A stretch of 64,000 bases of DNA from Begonia masoniana (GCA_022432975.1 CM039506.1:20649614-20713613); one strand, 5' to 3'; shown: positions 45,068 through 58,023, counted from the stretch's first letter. The notes: generated by a model from the letters alone, not told the origin. Numbers and translations: made by a program.

Positions 45068-46838
45068 GTGATCTGGAATTAGCAGCCGTAGTCTTTGCTT
45101 TAAACAATTAGCGGACACTATCTGTTGGGAACGTGTAATTTTGGTTCTCCGATCACAGGAGCTTAAAATATTTGTTTACGCATAAAGAAATTAATATGCG
45201 ATAGCGAAGGTGGTTGGAGCCGGTAAGGATTATGACTTGAAATAATATCACCTAGGGAAGGCAAATAAGTCGTGATGCTTGAGCCGAAGCCACTACGAGT
45301 CAGCCTTAGCGTGAATCAATGTCGCTAATGTTGAGGTCTGAGATTAATTGAGAGGTTTAATGTGGAGATGTGGCTGAGTTATCCACTATGCTCAACGAAC
45401 CATTTCTCTTAGGCCAACAAATAATTGAGAAACTCGAGAGCTCAGAAGGAAGACGTGGAGTGTGAGAGAATCGGTCGAGTATGAACATGTTGAGGACCGT
45501 CTGATTTTAATTGTCGGACGATGAGTATTGAGATTCAGACATAGGGGGTTACGTGCCAACATGAGGAGTTGAAGAGAGAGATTTAACGAGGACACTACTC
45601 GACAGACTCTAGTGCATCCAGGAGCATGAAAATGTAGAGAGAACTGAGACAACACTTCTGGATGGCGAACATGAAGAGAAGAGATGACAGGTATGTGGAA
45701 ACCGTTTGGTTTGCAATCGGTCAAGGTAGAACATCAAAAAGGCCGGCCGGAACCTTACAGGCCACTGCGATTACCAGAGTGGAACATGGGAGCAGATCTC
45801 TATGGATTCATAGTGGACTCCTGAGAGATGATGAAAGGGCACGGTGGTTGGGTGATAGTGGACCGCTTGACAAAAGTCAGCCCCACTTTCTATCAGTGAA
45901 AAACTATTCTATGGATCACGCTTGCGAGCTGTATGTGCAGGGAGTGTTAGATTGCATGGAGTACCATTTGATTGTCTATGATAGAGATGCCAGGTTTACT
46001 GCAAAATTCGGACGAATCTGCATAAATGATGGGGACGCGGCTAAAATTTAGCACAGCGTTTCTCTAAAAACTGGGGAACAGACAGACAGAAAGAAACAAA
46101 TCAGTTTATTGAGGATATCTTAGAGCTTGCGTGCTGCGAGTTTCAGAGCTTGTGGAGCTGATATTTGCCCTTGATGAGTTTTGTACTACAATAGCTTCCA
46201 GGCTACGATGGGCATGGATCCTATGAGGCATGTATGGTCAGAAATGCAGGTCTACGCTATATTGGGATAGGTCCGTGAGGCTAGTATAATCGCCCAGACA
46301 TTTTACAGCAAAATGGCCGAAAGATCGCGTTATCAAGCAAAAGTATCGGGTAGCAAGAGATGCCAAAAGCGCTATGCTGACACAGACTGAGGAATTGGAG
46401 TTCAATGAGGGTGATGAGGTTTATCTTAAAATTTCTACGTTCAAAGGGTTATGAGGATTTGGAAAAGAGAAAGTTGAACCTAGTTTACGTGGGGGCCTTC
46501 CTTATTTGAAGAGGATGGAGATGGCTTACGGATGTGCAGTCCCGGTCTTCATGGAAGGCATCCACAACGTGTCACATATCTATGCTCCGAAAATGCTGAG
46601 TGACCCAGTTGTGTGTGGACAATAAGAGAGGATCGAGGTACAACCACACTGGACTTATGTGGTGAAGCCAGTGCGATTCGGGAGAGTCCCTAGCAAGGTA
46701 TTGCGAATAAAGAAATTCCGCTAGTAAAAGTCTTGTGGCGGAAGAACAAGACGTAGAAGAAGCTACTGGGATGGGTAGAGGATATGATGTCAAGTATCCT
46801 GAACTGTTGTGTAATCAAATTTGAGGACAAAATTTTAT
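45068..46838 (+). pseudogene. Second copy of H RNase H to chromodomain, shredded frames
   Basis: The nucleotide sequence follows 34457-36238 throughout, but single-base losses every 10-30 bases leave no frame of useful length. Traces of integrase core and chromodomain can be recognised only by comparison with the first copy. The polypurine tract reads AAGGTGTGGAG instead of AAGGTGGATGGAA. Confidence 0.85.
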
Positions 46839-46849
46839 TAAGGTGTGGA

Positions 46850-49800
46850 GTAACACCCGGTTTTACGGGATTCTAGTTATCCAAGAAATAATGGCATTTT
46901 GTAAATATGTCAAATTAAGTACGTTGGGAAGGAAAGTTTTAATAGAGCTAACATCAGTTGGAAGTATTGGTGAAATTATGAAAATTAAGAAAACGAATCG
47001 TTGATTAAAATAACAAAATAAGTAATGAAATAAAATGAAAATCAAGCGGAGGGGCAAATTGTCATTTGACAAGTCAAAATTCATTTAAATAAACAAAAAA
47101 AAAAAACTCTTCTCTCCTCCACAATTGCGATTTTCCTCTCTGGTCACTTCCCCCTTCCACGGCGATCTTCACTTCAACGCCGGTGAGGTCTCACTGGTGA
47201 CCTGAGTTTTCTTCACGTTTTCTTCTCCAATCACGACCCAGGTACGATTCTATAGTTTTAGGACATTAGATTCTGTTTTCAAGAGTTAAACGGTTAGGGT
47301 TTCGTTTAGAGTTTTTTGACGAATACGGGGTCTTTTAGAAGGGCTAGGGTTGCCCTATTATGACTTTGGTGGGACGTATTAGTGAGCATTGAAAGTAGTT
47401 GGGCAAGTAATGGATTAATGCGAATTTTGGGGTGGTTAGAAGTTTGAAAACGCCATTAATGGAGGGTAAGATTCACGAGCATGAATGCTCGTAAAATGCT
47501 TCAACGAGTTAAATTAGAGTTTAGGAAATTCCTTAGCTAGAAGTCGTAGTTTTCAAAGTTCAATGATTTTGGCTCGATTTAATGTTGATTGTTGTGGAAT
47601 TGCCATAGGTGAACAACGATCATGGACGAGTAAATGCAACGGACGCGAGGTAATCTTCGTGCTTTGCTTGGCCGATCAGGGCGTACAACATAGATGAGTG
47701 TTGTTGATCGAGGATAGGATGAAGTTGTTGTTAGCGGTAGGTTGGATAGGTAGTTAGAAGGTTGTCGTAGTAGAATGCTAATAGTTGTAAGTATTTTCTA
47801 GTCCTACTTTAGCAGGATTCATGTTCATACATATATTTCGAAAAAGCATAGAAAATGAATTCCCACGTTCTGTTTTCATGAACAAAAACGAAAAAAGAAG
47901 ATATGAAAGGCATGTAATACCGGCACATCGGAGGGAGGTGAAGACAATGGCTGTCCTGGAGGAGGAGCAGTTTTCCCTCATACAAATGGAAAGGGCTATC
48001 TAACCGCGAGAGGTGCCCTCTTTATCTGGTGGTAACCCACGGGACCACCTACGCTATGAATTAAACATGAAAAAAAAGGGTTTTTTTTAAAACTGCCATG
48101 TTTTAAAACCCATACGCATAGCATGCATTTCATTTACAAAGTTACTGAGCCTTTGCTCGGAGTTGTCTTTATGTGTAGGGACATAGAAGAGGTGAGGATG
48201 ATCATCTGCAAAAATGAAAGGACAGTGAAGAATGGATGCCTGTGGCTGGTGTGCTGGCAGTTCGAGCAAACTGACCTGGGGGAGATGGGTTAACGGTTTT
48301 GTGGTTTGAGTGTGACGAAGGTAAACAATTTGAATCTGTATAAGGGGTGTAAGAACTGAGTAGAAATATTGAGGGTATGATATTTTTTGGAGAATTTTAT
48401 GCTAGACGTGTCTTGGAGATATTGATGAACTAGGTGATTTGATAATTGAAATAGATTAGATTTAAGAATTGAGGTTATAGTGAAGTTGTGAAGGGTGAAG
48501 GGGGCGAGGATGTAGAGTAAAGAAGAGCAGTTCTGGAATTCAGATTTCGGAGAGTTAGCCGATCGATCGCCCAAAATGGCGACATGATTCGCTAGGTAAG
48601 TTGGCCGTGTACTCGGATTTTTCTAAGGCAATGTCGGACCAATTTTATTCAGTGTTGATCATCGTCGATTTCTATGGATGAGGAAGGGCGAAGGATGTCG
48701 GTCGATTCTGTGAGTGGACGATACCGTCCGATTCGGTGGATGACAACATCGTCTGATAGGTGAGTGGAGATAACATGTCGATTCTGCGATGAACACGTGT
48801 CCCATTATGGGATGATAATATCGTCCGATTTGGTGGACGAAGAGATGCCACTGAGGGACATTCATTGTCCGTTGTTTATAGACTACGACCGTCTCTTTAC
48901 TGAGGCCACGTCGACACCCACGGTACCATTCGTTCAAACCCGATAGAAACATTTGTTGAACCCACTGTTCCTTTGACCAACACCCAGACGAATTGTATAG
49001 ACGTCGATCGAAGCCCTCGTTGACGACCCAAACCCAGTCAGGCCGCCACGCCTAGCCATGACGTAATTTAACTTTAAACCCTAGGATAGTCACAATTTTG
49101 TTTCTTTGTTACGTAAACACTCTAAAAAGTAAAATGGACATATACATGTAACCCACCTCAAACGACCCTCTAGAGTTCTAACTTATACTAAAATGTTGGC
49201 TTGAAAGTTCGCGACTTTTAACACATTAAAAACGAGGTTTAAAAAACAATTTTTTGATCAATGTTGACTCGGTTTGGCCGTAAAATTCGTTAAAATACGT
49301 CGTGGTGCTCGTAAAATACGTTTAAAAAGTATCGTAACAAGGTAGGGTTGAAACGTGTTTGAAAGTAAATTTTTTTAAAAAAAAAATCTGTTTTGGCACA
49401 AGGGTGCGCGCGCCGCGATGCGCAAGCCACTCGAGTGCGCACAGCGCCTGGGTGGCAAAGGCTGGGCCACCCAGTGCTCCACGTGTCCGAGCCGATCGAT
49501 TCGGCAAAAACGCCGACGATCGGCGACTCCTCTGGATTTTTAACAAATTATCCGTTCGAGCGGCCCCAAGGGAGCGGATCGATCTGCTGGGCATCCCTGG
49601 GCGGCCCATCAGCGTTGCCAGTGCCCCTAGCGCCCTGCGAGCCGAGCGCCCTACCAGCTTGATCCACGCCCTTTGATCCCTTTTCTTACACTTAGCCATG
49701 TCTTCACCTACAACACCTACCTTAACACTAAACTTCCAAAAATCTTCGCCACCATATGAAACACCAAAAATACATCAAAACGTCCCAGTAACCGACTCAA

Positions 49801-52181
49801 AACATATCCGAAACGTATTCAAATACAAAAAACTAACTGCATGGATTGCTCTACAAAAGTATCCTAAAATCATCAATCGATCCAACCTAATTCACAAAAC
49901 CCACATGTTGAACGAAAAGTGGAATTTCCTAAACGTCACCTAAAACAAAATACTGTAATGACCCTTAAACCTATCCCTTAATTTCCCTATAAAATTTTTC
50001 TTTTTAAACATTCTCACGTGAACCCCTTTCAATATCGTTAAATGCAAGTATAAATCTTGGAATATTTTGAAAAACCATTTAAATAAAACCAGTAAAATAG
50101 AGGAGGAATCAGCCAAGCAAAATTGAGGGGCACAAGGGGCACTCGCCATAAATCATAGCCAACGATCGGTGAAATCAAAATTAGGGGCGATCGATCGCCC
50201 AAACATTAGGCGATCGATCGCCCATGCGATTAACGGAACAATCTCTGGATTTTTTCCAAAGGTGGCGAACATTTACGCCAATCGTGCCCTTTAGAGCGAT
50301 CGTCGTCGCCTCGCTAGAATCCAACTTCTAGAGAGGCGTCTCTATTTTGTCTTCTTCCTGCACATTATACTCCTCTTCTTCTCACCTAAAACGTCAACTC
50401 ACACTGACTAAAAACACTTCAACATAAAACCACTCCAAACCGTATCCTAAACCATATCAAAATGAGACAGACACTATGAAATTCAACTGCAGGGATAGCC
50501 TCTAAAATCAGAAATCTATACTTAACTAAAAACATCTCCAAACATTACCATAAAAAATACAAATAAAAGCTTAGTAAAACGTTTTATCAAAACAAGTTAC
50601 CAAAAAACATCAAAACGTCTTTTTATCAACTATTCAGATATCAAACACCCTAATATGTTTCCACTATACAATTTCCTATGTTCTATCTATCAAAAATCCT
50701 CAAAACATTACTTACATCCCCACGGGTCAAAAACATAGCGCGACTGTGCAGCCACTCCCACGGGCAACCCTCAATCAAATGTATAATCTGGTAGAGGAAC
50801 GTTGTCCTCACCTGTCTGAAATCACCTAACCATAGAATTAACAACTGTGAGCTAGAGGATCAGTAAGTCTGACGTGAATGCACGTGAAGCTATGGCATAT
50901 GCGGTCGTAAAACATGCATCCTACCTTTTCGTATTCCTTTCATTTAAAATGTCCCCGGGGCTGCGTTAGAAGTAGATAGAAGCGGGCACATCCGACGAGT
51001 TGATAGCCCCTTGTATCTACCGGGGGAAAAAATTGCTTCATCCAACAGCCATGTCTGAACCACCGCCACCGACGTGACGATCATCAGACTTTTACCTTTT
51101 TTTACATTTTCCTTTTCAGGAAAATATGCATCGAAATTTCTTTTTCATGCTTTCAAAAAACATGATGCGTAAACAATGTATGTCATAAGCGAAAATCGAG
51201 ACATACAAACAAGAAACTTAAACAACAAAACTTAACCACCCTAAAACTACTACCACCTATTTTACCCAACACTTCTAATCTCAATTTTCCTCAATCAAAC
51301 ATAAATCTTATGGTGTAGCCAATCGGCCAAACGAGTTACGAAGACTTACTCACGTCCATGCATTTAAGCTCCGTCCAGAGCGTTGTCACCTAGGATTCAG
51401 CAACATCGTAATTAAATCGAGCCTAGGAAATCAAATTCGAAGATTGACGAAACTCCTAATAAAGGACATTCCTAAAACTCTAATTAACTCATTGCGCTTC
51501 GTCGAGGCAATTCGTGCTCAGACATTTCACAACCTTTTTTCCAAAAAATTAATGGAGTTTCCCAAAGCTCCAAACCTCTAAAACGAACATTTGTCAACAT
51601 AAATCGATTAAATTACATGCAATAACCAACAATACGTCAAATTAGGTGGTAAATAGGATAACCATAACGAGTGGTTAACTTAATCCGACAATTCACAAAT
51701 CCTAAACGAAAACCCTATAGCTTTAAACTATGAGCAAATCAAATCTAACGTTCGAAACTATAGAATCTAACTAGATATGTCAGAATTGGAGGAGAAAATA
51801 TGAAGAACGAAAGTCGATCGGAAGAACGTTGGTCGCCGGAAGTGAGGAATCGCCGCGGGAGGAGAAGAGATCGCCGAGAGGTGAGGGAGAGAAAAATGAA
51901 ATTTCGTTGAAATGTGGAGGAAGAAAGGATTATGCCTATTAATTAAAATAACATGCCAATGACAATTTCGCCCCTCCACTTGATTTTCTATTGTTTCTTT
52001 ACTTATCTCGTTATTTAGTTAACGATTTGGTTTCTCCAATTTTCTTATTTTACCATAAATTCCAGATTATTACAACGGCTCCATTAAAACTTTCCGCTCG
52101 CAAACGGACTTAATTTGACATATTATAAAAATACCATTATTTATTAGAATAATAAAGTCCCGTTTTAAAACGGGTGTTACA
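46850..52181 (+). repeat. Second copies of the H 3' LTR, LTR I start and LTR J
   Basis: 46850-49019 repeats the H 3' LTR (36279-38528), 49020-49953 the start of I, and 49954-52181 LTR J with its AATAC duplication retained at 52182-52186. The junction with E is absent near 51910. Odd palindromic inserts appear, such as TTTTTTCCAAAAAA near 51536 and TTTTAAAA near 52163. The open frames in this stretch are shadows of LTR sequence. Confidence 0.85.
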
Positions 52182-53810
52182 AATACGTTTATGAAATCAT
52201 TCAACATAACTTAACTCCAAGCCTAAATCCACTATACAATCACCAAAATCCTACTTTTTATACGTCCTAAATCCCTAACATCATCCAATATCAATCTAAT
52301 TCACACCTATTTACCACAAAACAGCTTGGAGCACATCCATGGGTCATCAAGCCTAGCCAAAACACGTTCCATGGCCACGAGTCCTATCCATCAACCGCCT
52401 ATACTTGACCATCGAGAAGAGGCTCCACACCTTCGATCTCTTCACCTACTCATATAACATAAACATTAAGCCTAATGCTTAGCAGGGGAATGCACTATCA
52501 ATAACTATATGCATGAATGTATGACTTTCGTAAACATGTTCATTTACTTGTTCGTATCCCTTTTTACTTGACATGGATTATGCTGGGGAGTAGGCAGGTG
52601 CGTGTACATGGTCCTCTTGGACTAGTATTCATGGTCCTTTATAAACAGTGATTCATGGTCCCTCGAGACGGACAGTTTTGTTGTCTTGGCCATACCGCCC
52701 CAACTCACACTTAATCATTTCGTACATTTCAATTTCATGCATGTAAAACATTTCATATGTCATTTGGGCAAACATGATGCATGAGGAATTTACACATAAT
52801 ATATGACCAAAACATATCACGAACGTACATGAACATACTTTACTCGAAACGAACTTAACAAACGACTAATAACTAATATCCTAGGCTACTCGACTCATCA
52901 AACCCCACAATCAGAAAGTCATCATCAAAATATGAAAGCCTAGCATTGACACGATGTAGGCCTTAAGGGCCGAAAACCTAGCACCCACTTACCTGGCGTC
53001 CTTAGCAATGCCGAGCACCGTCCGAAAGTCGTGTCCACCTAAGGCATTTCATAAATCCATCATTAAAACCGATCCTATATAAACAAATTCCAAAACTAAA
53101 CTAAGCTCCTAGCCAAAATGATTTCTCTAAAACTTGAATTAAAGTCTTTTGGGCATTTCATCGAGCACGTTGTGCTCACAAACTCTTAAACTCCATTAAT
53201 GAATTTCTCAATTCTCCAACAACCCCAAAATTAACCTAACAATCACCCAAACACCATTAATTCCTTCAATCTACCTAAATAACAACAAAGTATCATCAAT
53301 GGGTAATAATCTAGCAATCCTATCGATTTCTAACGAAATCCAGAAATTTCTCACAAAACCCTAAACCCAAATCAACCCTAAAACAACAACTAAACTAGCC
53401 CAAAGTATAGAACTTACCTAGAGTATCGATTTGGGGAAGAAAACTCGAAGGAAAAATGCCGGAATCGGAGGAGTTGATCGGCGTTGAAGGAGATGGCGTG
53501 GGAGGAGAGAAAATCGTGGGGGAGGGGAAAGGGGAGGAGAAATGTGAAGGAAGAATGAAATGGGGGAGGGGATTTTGATTTTATTAAATTTTACTTTATA
53601 AAATTACTTAAATGCCCTTCCTTGAATTCCTTGTTTAAACTCGTTAATTAATCTATCATTTGGTTTCTCCAAAATTTTCTTATTCCACTAAAAATCCTCA
53701 TAAATTCCTAGGGTCCTTAAAAAACCTCCCGTCACAAAACAAGCCTATATTTCTCATTTACAAAAATACCCCTGGAGCGGAAACCTGAAAAACCCGGGCA
53801 TTACACTCTG

Positions 53811-53992
53811 TTTTATTATTTTATCATTGTTATACCAAAGTTTAATTTAATATGAGATTGTCAACACGTGAATAGTCTTTTGCTGCTTGGGGTTAAACAT
53901 CCTTATGCATGCATGATTAAATTACGGAATAAAAGTTTAAATTTCATGTGAATTTTAGAAAAAGTTTAAAGGTCAAATATGGGGATGTTACA
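53811..53992 (+). repeat. Element H: 3' LTR, right end
   Basis: Starts TTTTATTATTTTATC and ends GGGGATGTTACA. It is the counterpart of 31447-31629 in the 5' LTR. The flanking bases ATAAA would be the right target duplication of H; the left one has been lost. Confidence 0.88.
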
Positions 53993-54290
53993 ATAAACAT
54001 ACATTCTAAAAGAAACAAGGCTAAAGTTTGCCCCAAAAAAATAAGGTTTTAAACGAAATTAAAGTATCCTAAAATATACAAATTAAATACAAGGCTCGAT
54101 TACATAATTTGAATTAAAGGAAAAAAAATTCTTTCTTCTTTGATTCACTCCAAGCCTTGAGAGGCAATTTTTCTACAACATTCCACTAGTTCATTAGATA
54201 GATAAAATAAATACATACCTTGACTTGTGCTCGACGGATCGGGGTCTTGGGTATATCACGGAAAAACATGTTATTTTATTTGTCTCTGGG
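53993..54290. other. Unassigned AT-rich sequence
   Basis: About 300 bp without LTR landmarks, repeats or a credible frame. It may be the original host DNA into which H and K inserted, or an older unrecognised element. Confidence 0.5.
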
Positions 54291-54555
54291 TGTAGCGACC
54301 CTAAAACTGTACCCATTTTTCCCGTAATATATTTTGTTTTTATCTTCATAGACTTTAATTGCATTTAAGCGGAATTAAAACTTGTTAATTCGAAATTGAA
54401 ATCGTAATAGAAATTGTTAACGACGTTCGAATCTATTTGAAAACCATTTGATAAATCTTTAAAACAATTAAAAGGAAACTTAATAAAAACTTAAAAACAA
54501 TTGAAGGAGTTGAAACAATAAAACAGGGGCAAAAATGGCACACGGCCAAATAAAG

Positions 54556-54725
54556 GAAGAGGCGATCGATCGCCCAAAACAGGCGATCGATCGCTAGTTC
54601 ACAAAATCGAGGGGCGATCGATCGCCCCAAAACAGGCGATCGATCAATTTGCCTGCGATCGCCACTCCAAGCGATCGCCAGGCAAGGAGGGGCGATCGAT
54701 CGCCCCAAAGTGGCGATCGATTGCC
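54556..54725 (-). repeat. CGATCGATCG hairpin cluster in LTR K
   Basis: Six or more GGCGATCGATCGCC or GCGATCGC units are packed into 170 bp, two of them GGGGCGATCGATCGCCCC perfect 18-bp palindromes. Same LTR position as the clusters in A, C, H and J. Confidence 0.87.
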
Positions 54726-54758
54726 AAGCACTTTGGAAATTTTCCAGAGTGCTCGGCC

Positions 54759-54759
<1 letters not shown>

Positions 54760-54800
<41 letters not shown>

Positions 54801-54813
54801 ACCCCCCCCCCCC
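54760..54813 (+). repeat. Poly-C tract with one A (41 C, A, 12 C)
   Basis: An almost pure C run follows GAGTGCTCGGCCT. On the other strand it is a G run able to form quadruplexes. Its true length is uncertain because such runs are misread by all platforms. The Gly- or Pro-rich open frames over it are artefacts. Confidence 0.9.
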
Positions 54814-55985
54814 TTTCTCATTCTTTCTTTCCCTTTTCCCTATTTTCCATGTTTCCTTTCTTTCTTCTTTCATCCATATTTCTACAAAATAAAACATAAA
54901 ATTCTACCACACCACAACATACATGTCAACATCTAATCTCTCAGTACTCGTACCTCAACCATTATCACACTCAAACCAACTCAAATCACAATTCAAGCGA
55001 CATACGTTTTCACAAAAACGAACCGCATGGATATGTTTAAAAACCAAACATTTCCCTAATACCAAACATTTACGAAACAAGTATTCCAAAATGTTTTAAA
55101 ACTTCAAAACATAAACCTAACAACTAGTCGAGATCCAAACATCCTATAATGTTCTATCTGTACAATTATTTTAACTAAACATTTTCTATCCAAAATACCT
55201 ACATACGTCCCCACGGGTCATGAAATGCCTCGACTGCGCCAGCACACCCCCGCGAGCCATCCTCCGTCAACTGCATCACTCCTCGGATGGAGGGATTCAT
55301 CCTACTAGTCCTTGATCACTCCTCGGATGGAGGGATCTCATCCTCACCTATGTCCTGATCACCTACACCATACAGACACACTATGAGCTAAAGGCTCAGT
55401 AAGTTTCGTAAATGTAAATGTCTGCTTGTGCGTATGAGTTTCAGAAATCATGCAACATTTTCTTATCATTACGTCGCAGACAGAATGTCACCGAGATATC
55501 AGCCCGCTAAAAGGAAAGGATTCATCCCGCGGTCGGACAACCCTTTCTATCTAGCGGAGGGGGGTACATGCTCACACAAACAACAGCCATGCCTGAGCCC
55601 CACCTTGCGTGACCAGATAACAGATTACGTAGATTCATTTAGTTCAGGCGATGTGGTTTTGTGACAGACCCCTTTGTGCCTACACAATAGATCAATAGCC
55701 CCCTTTCAGGCCACATCGCTTTTCATGAAAACATCGTGCGGAAGTTCATTTTCTATGCTCCTTTAAAAACTATGCTCATTTAAAAACCATGCTCAATTAA
55801 AAAAACCAGAATGCATGAACACGTGCATAACATAACATTCAACATATGTACCATCAAGACAATAAAAAGCATAATCTATATATTACATATATACCATCAA
55901 GAAAATAAAAACGCATGACCTATAAAAGAACTAATCTTAACTACCCAACCGAAGCATATAAACAAACAATTCACCAATGATCCTC

Positions 55986-57960
55986 GGTAACGCCCCGAAT
56001 TATCTGAACCCGGTTCGTTACCCAAAAGCCCGTACATGACTAAGAAATTTCAATTGTATTTTAAAATTCGCTCAACATTCAACACTTGACATAAACTAGA
56101 ATCCAAAAATAAAAACGTTTAAAACTTGCAGCGGAAAACGTTTGAACATTTATAGAGTTGAGCAAAACTGTTAAAACATTGCTAGAATAATCATTCGGAA
56201 TGTTAAGAAATAATCGGCCAAAAAGAATTAGAGGTTTAAATCATGAAATATTTAAGAAGTCGCAGAAGTCAAATTCATCTACCGATGAATAAAGTCAACG
56301 GAAGGACCAGAACAGAAAATAGAACGCCCCTACCGATGACGTCGGCCAGAAGAGCTGGAAACTAAAGACTTCAGTCGGTGGACTGCATCTACCGATGACA
56401 AAACAACAAAATTTCTCATTCACTCCTTCCGACGGAATAAACTACATACACCGATCACTAAACGACAAACTTTCTACTTACATCTTCCGATAGGCTTCAT
56501 CTACCGATAGAGGACAAAATAACACACTAACAACTCCTCGCCACACCATACAACTCTAACCACGGAAAAGGGTTTATTCACTTTACTGAAACCATTCAAA
56601 AGAAAACAATTCAAATCCTTGAATCACTCAAATCCAGTAAAACAATACTAAATAAGCATGGTGTCATTATCAGTAAGTTTCAAAATGTGTTCAAAACATT
56701 AAAACTACTAATGTCATGAGAACTCAAAGTACTTTTGAAAACATCAAAGTAACTTCCATCATAAGAGAGTTTAACATACTCAAATCGAACTCACTGTCCT
56801 CTAAACCTTCACAACCACTGACACCAGTTAAACCGCCCCTTCAGATGCCAGATCGATGTCAGATCGATGCCTGTTTGCACTCCTTCAACCTGCCTAGTTC
56901 TCAACCAACTCAGAGAATTCACCTGCAGTCTCCTCAACACCTACATCACAAAACTCATCTATCAGCCTAATGCTAAGTAAATAAAGCAGTAATGAAATGA
57001 AATGCTGAAATATAAATTCCTAAACATGCAATTTCTACTTTCTCATCTCATTTGCATACACATTCGTTCATAAACTGATCTGATCCCCCAGTTCCCTTGG
57101 GAGTGGGATCAACTCTCCCAATGTTATACATCCTCTACTCGATTAAGGGGCAGATGAATTCCCTTAATAGCTGATCTGATCCCTTGGTTCCCTTGGGAGT
57201 GGGATCAACTCTCCCAATGTTATAAATCCCTTCATAAGTTAAGGGGTGGATTAATTCCCTTAATAGCTTGCCTGTCACATTCAGTTCATACCTTACCATT
57301 CTTTCATGAAAATACATTTTCGTAATCTTTCACAAAACATGATGCATGTCATACAAACTCATTCACACAATGCATAATCCTAATGTTTTGTGATGTAGGC
57401 CCGAAGACACATACATACTTTACTTACCTGGCTTCTGGAAATTGTCTGGTTGCTAGCTACTTCGGGAATCTGCTCACCTAAGTTTATAACAGAATATAAA
57501 TCAAAACTTCACTAAACCTCACCAAGAATCAAACAATGGTTCGAGGAATCCAGTTAGAAACTCTACTACTCGAGCATTTCCATTTATCACTAAAACCCAA
57601 ATCTACGCTCAATCTTAGCATCCTCAAGATCCTCACAATGTACTCCCTCAGGTATTTAACCGCTATATCATAAGAGAAATGAGGAAAATGTACCTAAGTC
57701 GAAGGAGAATCGGCGAGTAAAATTGCCTAGAGAGCTCGGCTGCTTGAGCTGAAAATCAGAAAAGGAAAAATGTGAAATGGTGGCGGCTACAGTTCATTAA
57801 CCAAATCCCTCTTTCCTTATATACGTTATCCACTTTTGAAAATGGTAATTTACTCTAGTGCCCTTAGTCTAGTCATTCAATAACCCTACTTAAATTATTG
57901 ACTAATAAAGTGTATACCATTAGATATAACAGAGCTGGTTCGATAGAACCGGGTGCTACA
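55986..57960 (-). mobile_element. Solo LTR F in solo LTR K
   Basis: 1,975 bp with TCCTC on both sides (55981-55985, 57961-57965). It begins GGTAACGCCC (first base mutated from T) and ends GGGTGCTACA. Same family as D and E: a cassette of about 50 nt (57428-57477), the tandem TGATCC pair (about 57075-57280) and dispersed CATCTACCGATG/CTTCCGATAG motifs (56280-56520) that have not been amplified. Confidence 0.9.
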
Positions 57961-58023
57961 TCCTCGACGCGACTTCGACGTACGGTGTAGGCCAATCGGC
58001 CCTAGTAAGTCACGAGAACTTAC

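Larger units (their letters stand above)
45057..53405 (+). repeat. Second, indel-rich copy of about 34447-45056
   Basis: The stretch repeats, in order, H RNase H to chromodomain, the H 3' LTR, the H/I junction, I, J and I again, but without E. From 45057 to about 52330 it differs from the first copy by very many one-base losses and occasional gains, in coding and non-coding parts alike. From 52330 on it differs mainly by rare substitutions. The join at 45056/45057 runs from LTR I straight into H RNase H. Confidence 0.88.
38529..53805 (-). mobile_element. Solo LTR I in the 3' LTR of H
   Basis: Bounded by CTCTG (38524-38528, 53806-53810). It begins TTTGACGACCCC and ends CGGGCATTACA. Once J and the secondary duplication are removed it measures about 2.6 kb, the size of an LTR, and has no internal domain, so it is a solo LTR in minus orientation. 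Its cassette (complement of about 44648-44693) is 46 nt, with GGCCTTAAGGGCC in place of GGCCGATTGGCC. Hairpins GATCGATCTGC...CGATCGATCGGC lie at 39033-39130. Confidence 0.85.
31261..53992 (+). mobile_element. Element H: full but decayed Tekay-type gypsy element
   Basis: From left to right: 5' LTR tail, primer-binding site, Gag, protease, reverse transcriptase, RNase H, integrase, chromodomain, polypurine tract and 3' LTR. The 3' LTR is split by solo LTR I and a secondary duplication. Every Pol domain has stops. The LTR tails (31261-31629 against 38342-38528 plus 53811-53992) are about 92% alike by eye, so it is much older than C. The first part of the 5' LTR is gone; LTR G lies in its place. 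Confidence 0.88.

Noticed and set aside
45662..46051. 129-codon frame as a new gene
   Set aside because: It is the integrase region of element H in shifted frames within the indel-rich second copy.
54433..54936. Gly-rich and Pro-rich open frames
   Set aside because: They come from the C tract and the CGATCGATCG repeats in solo LTR K.
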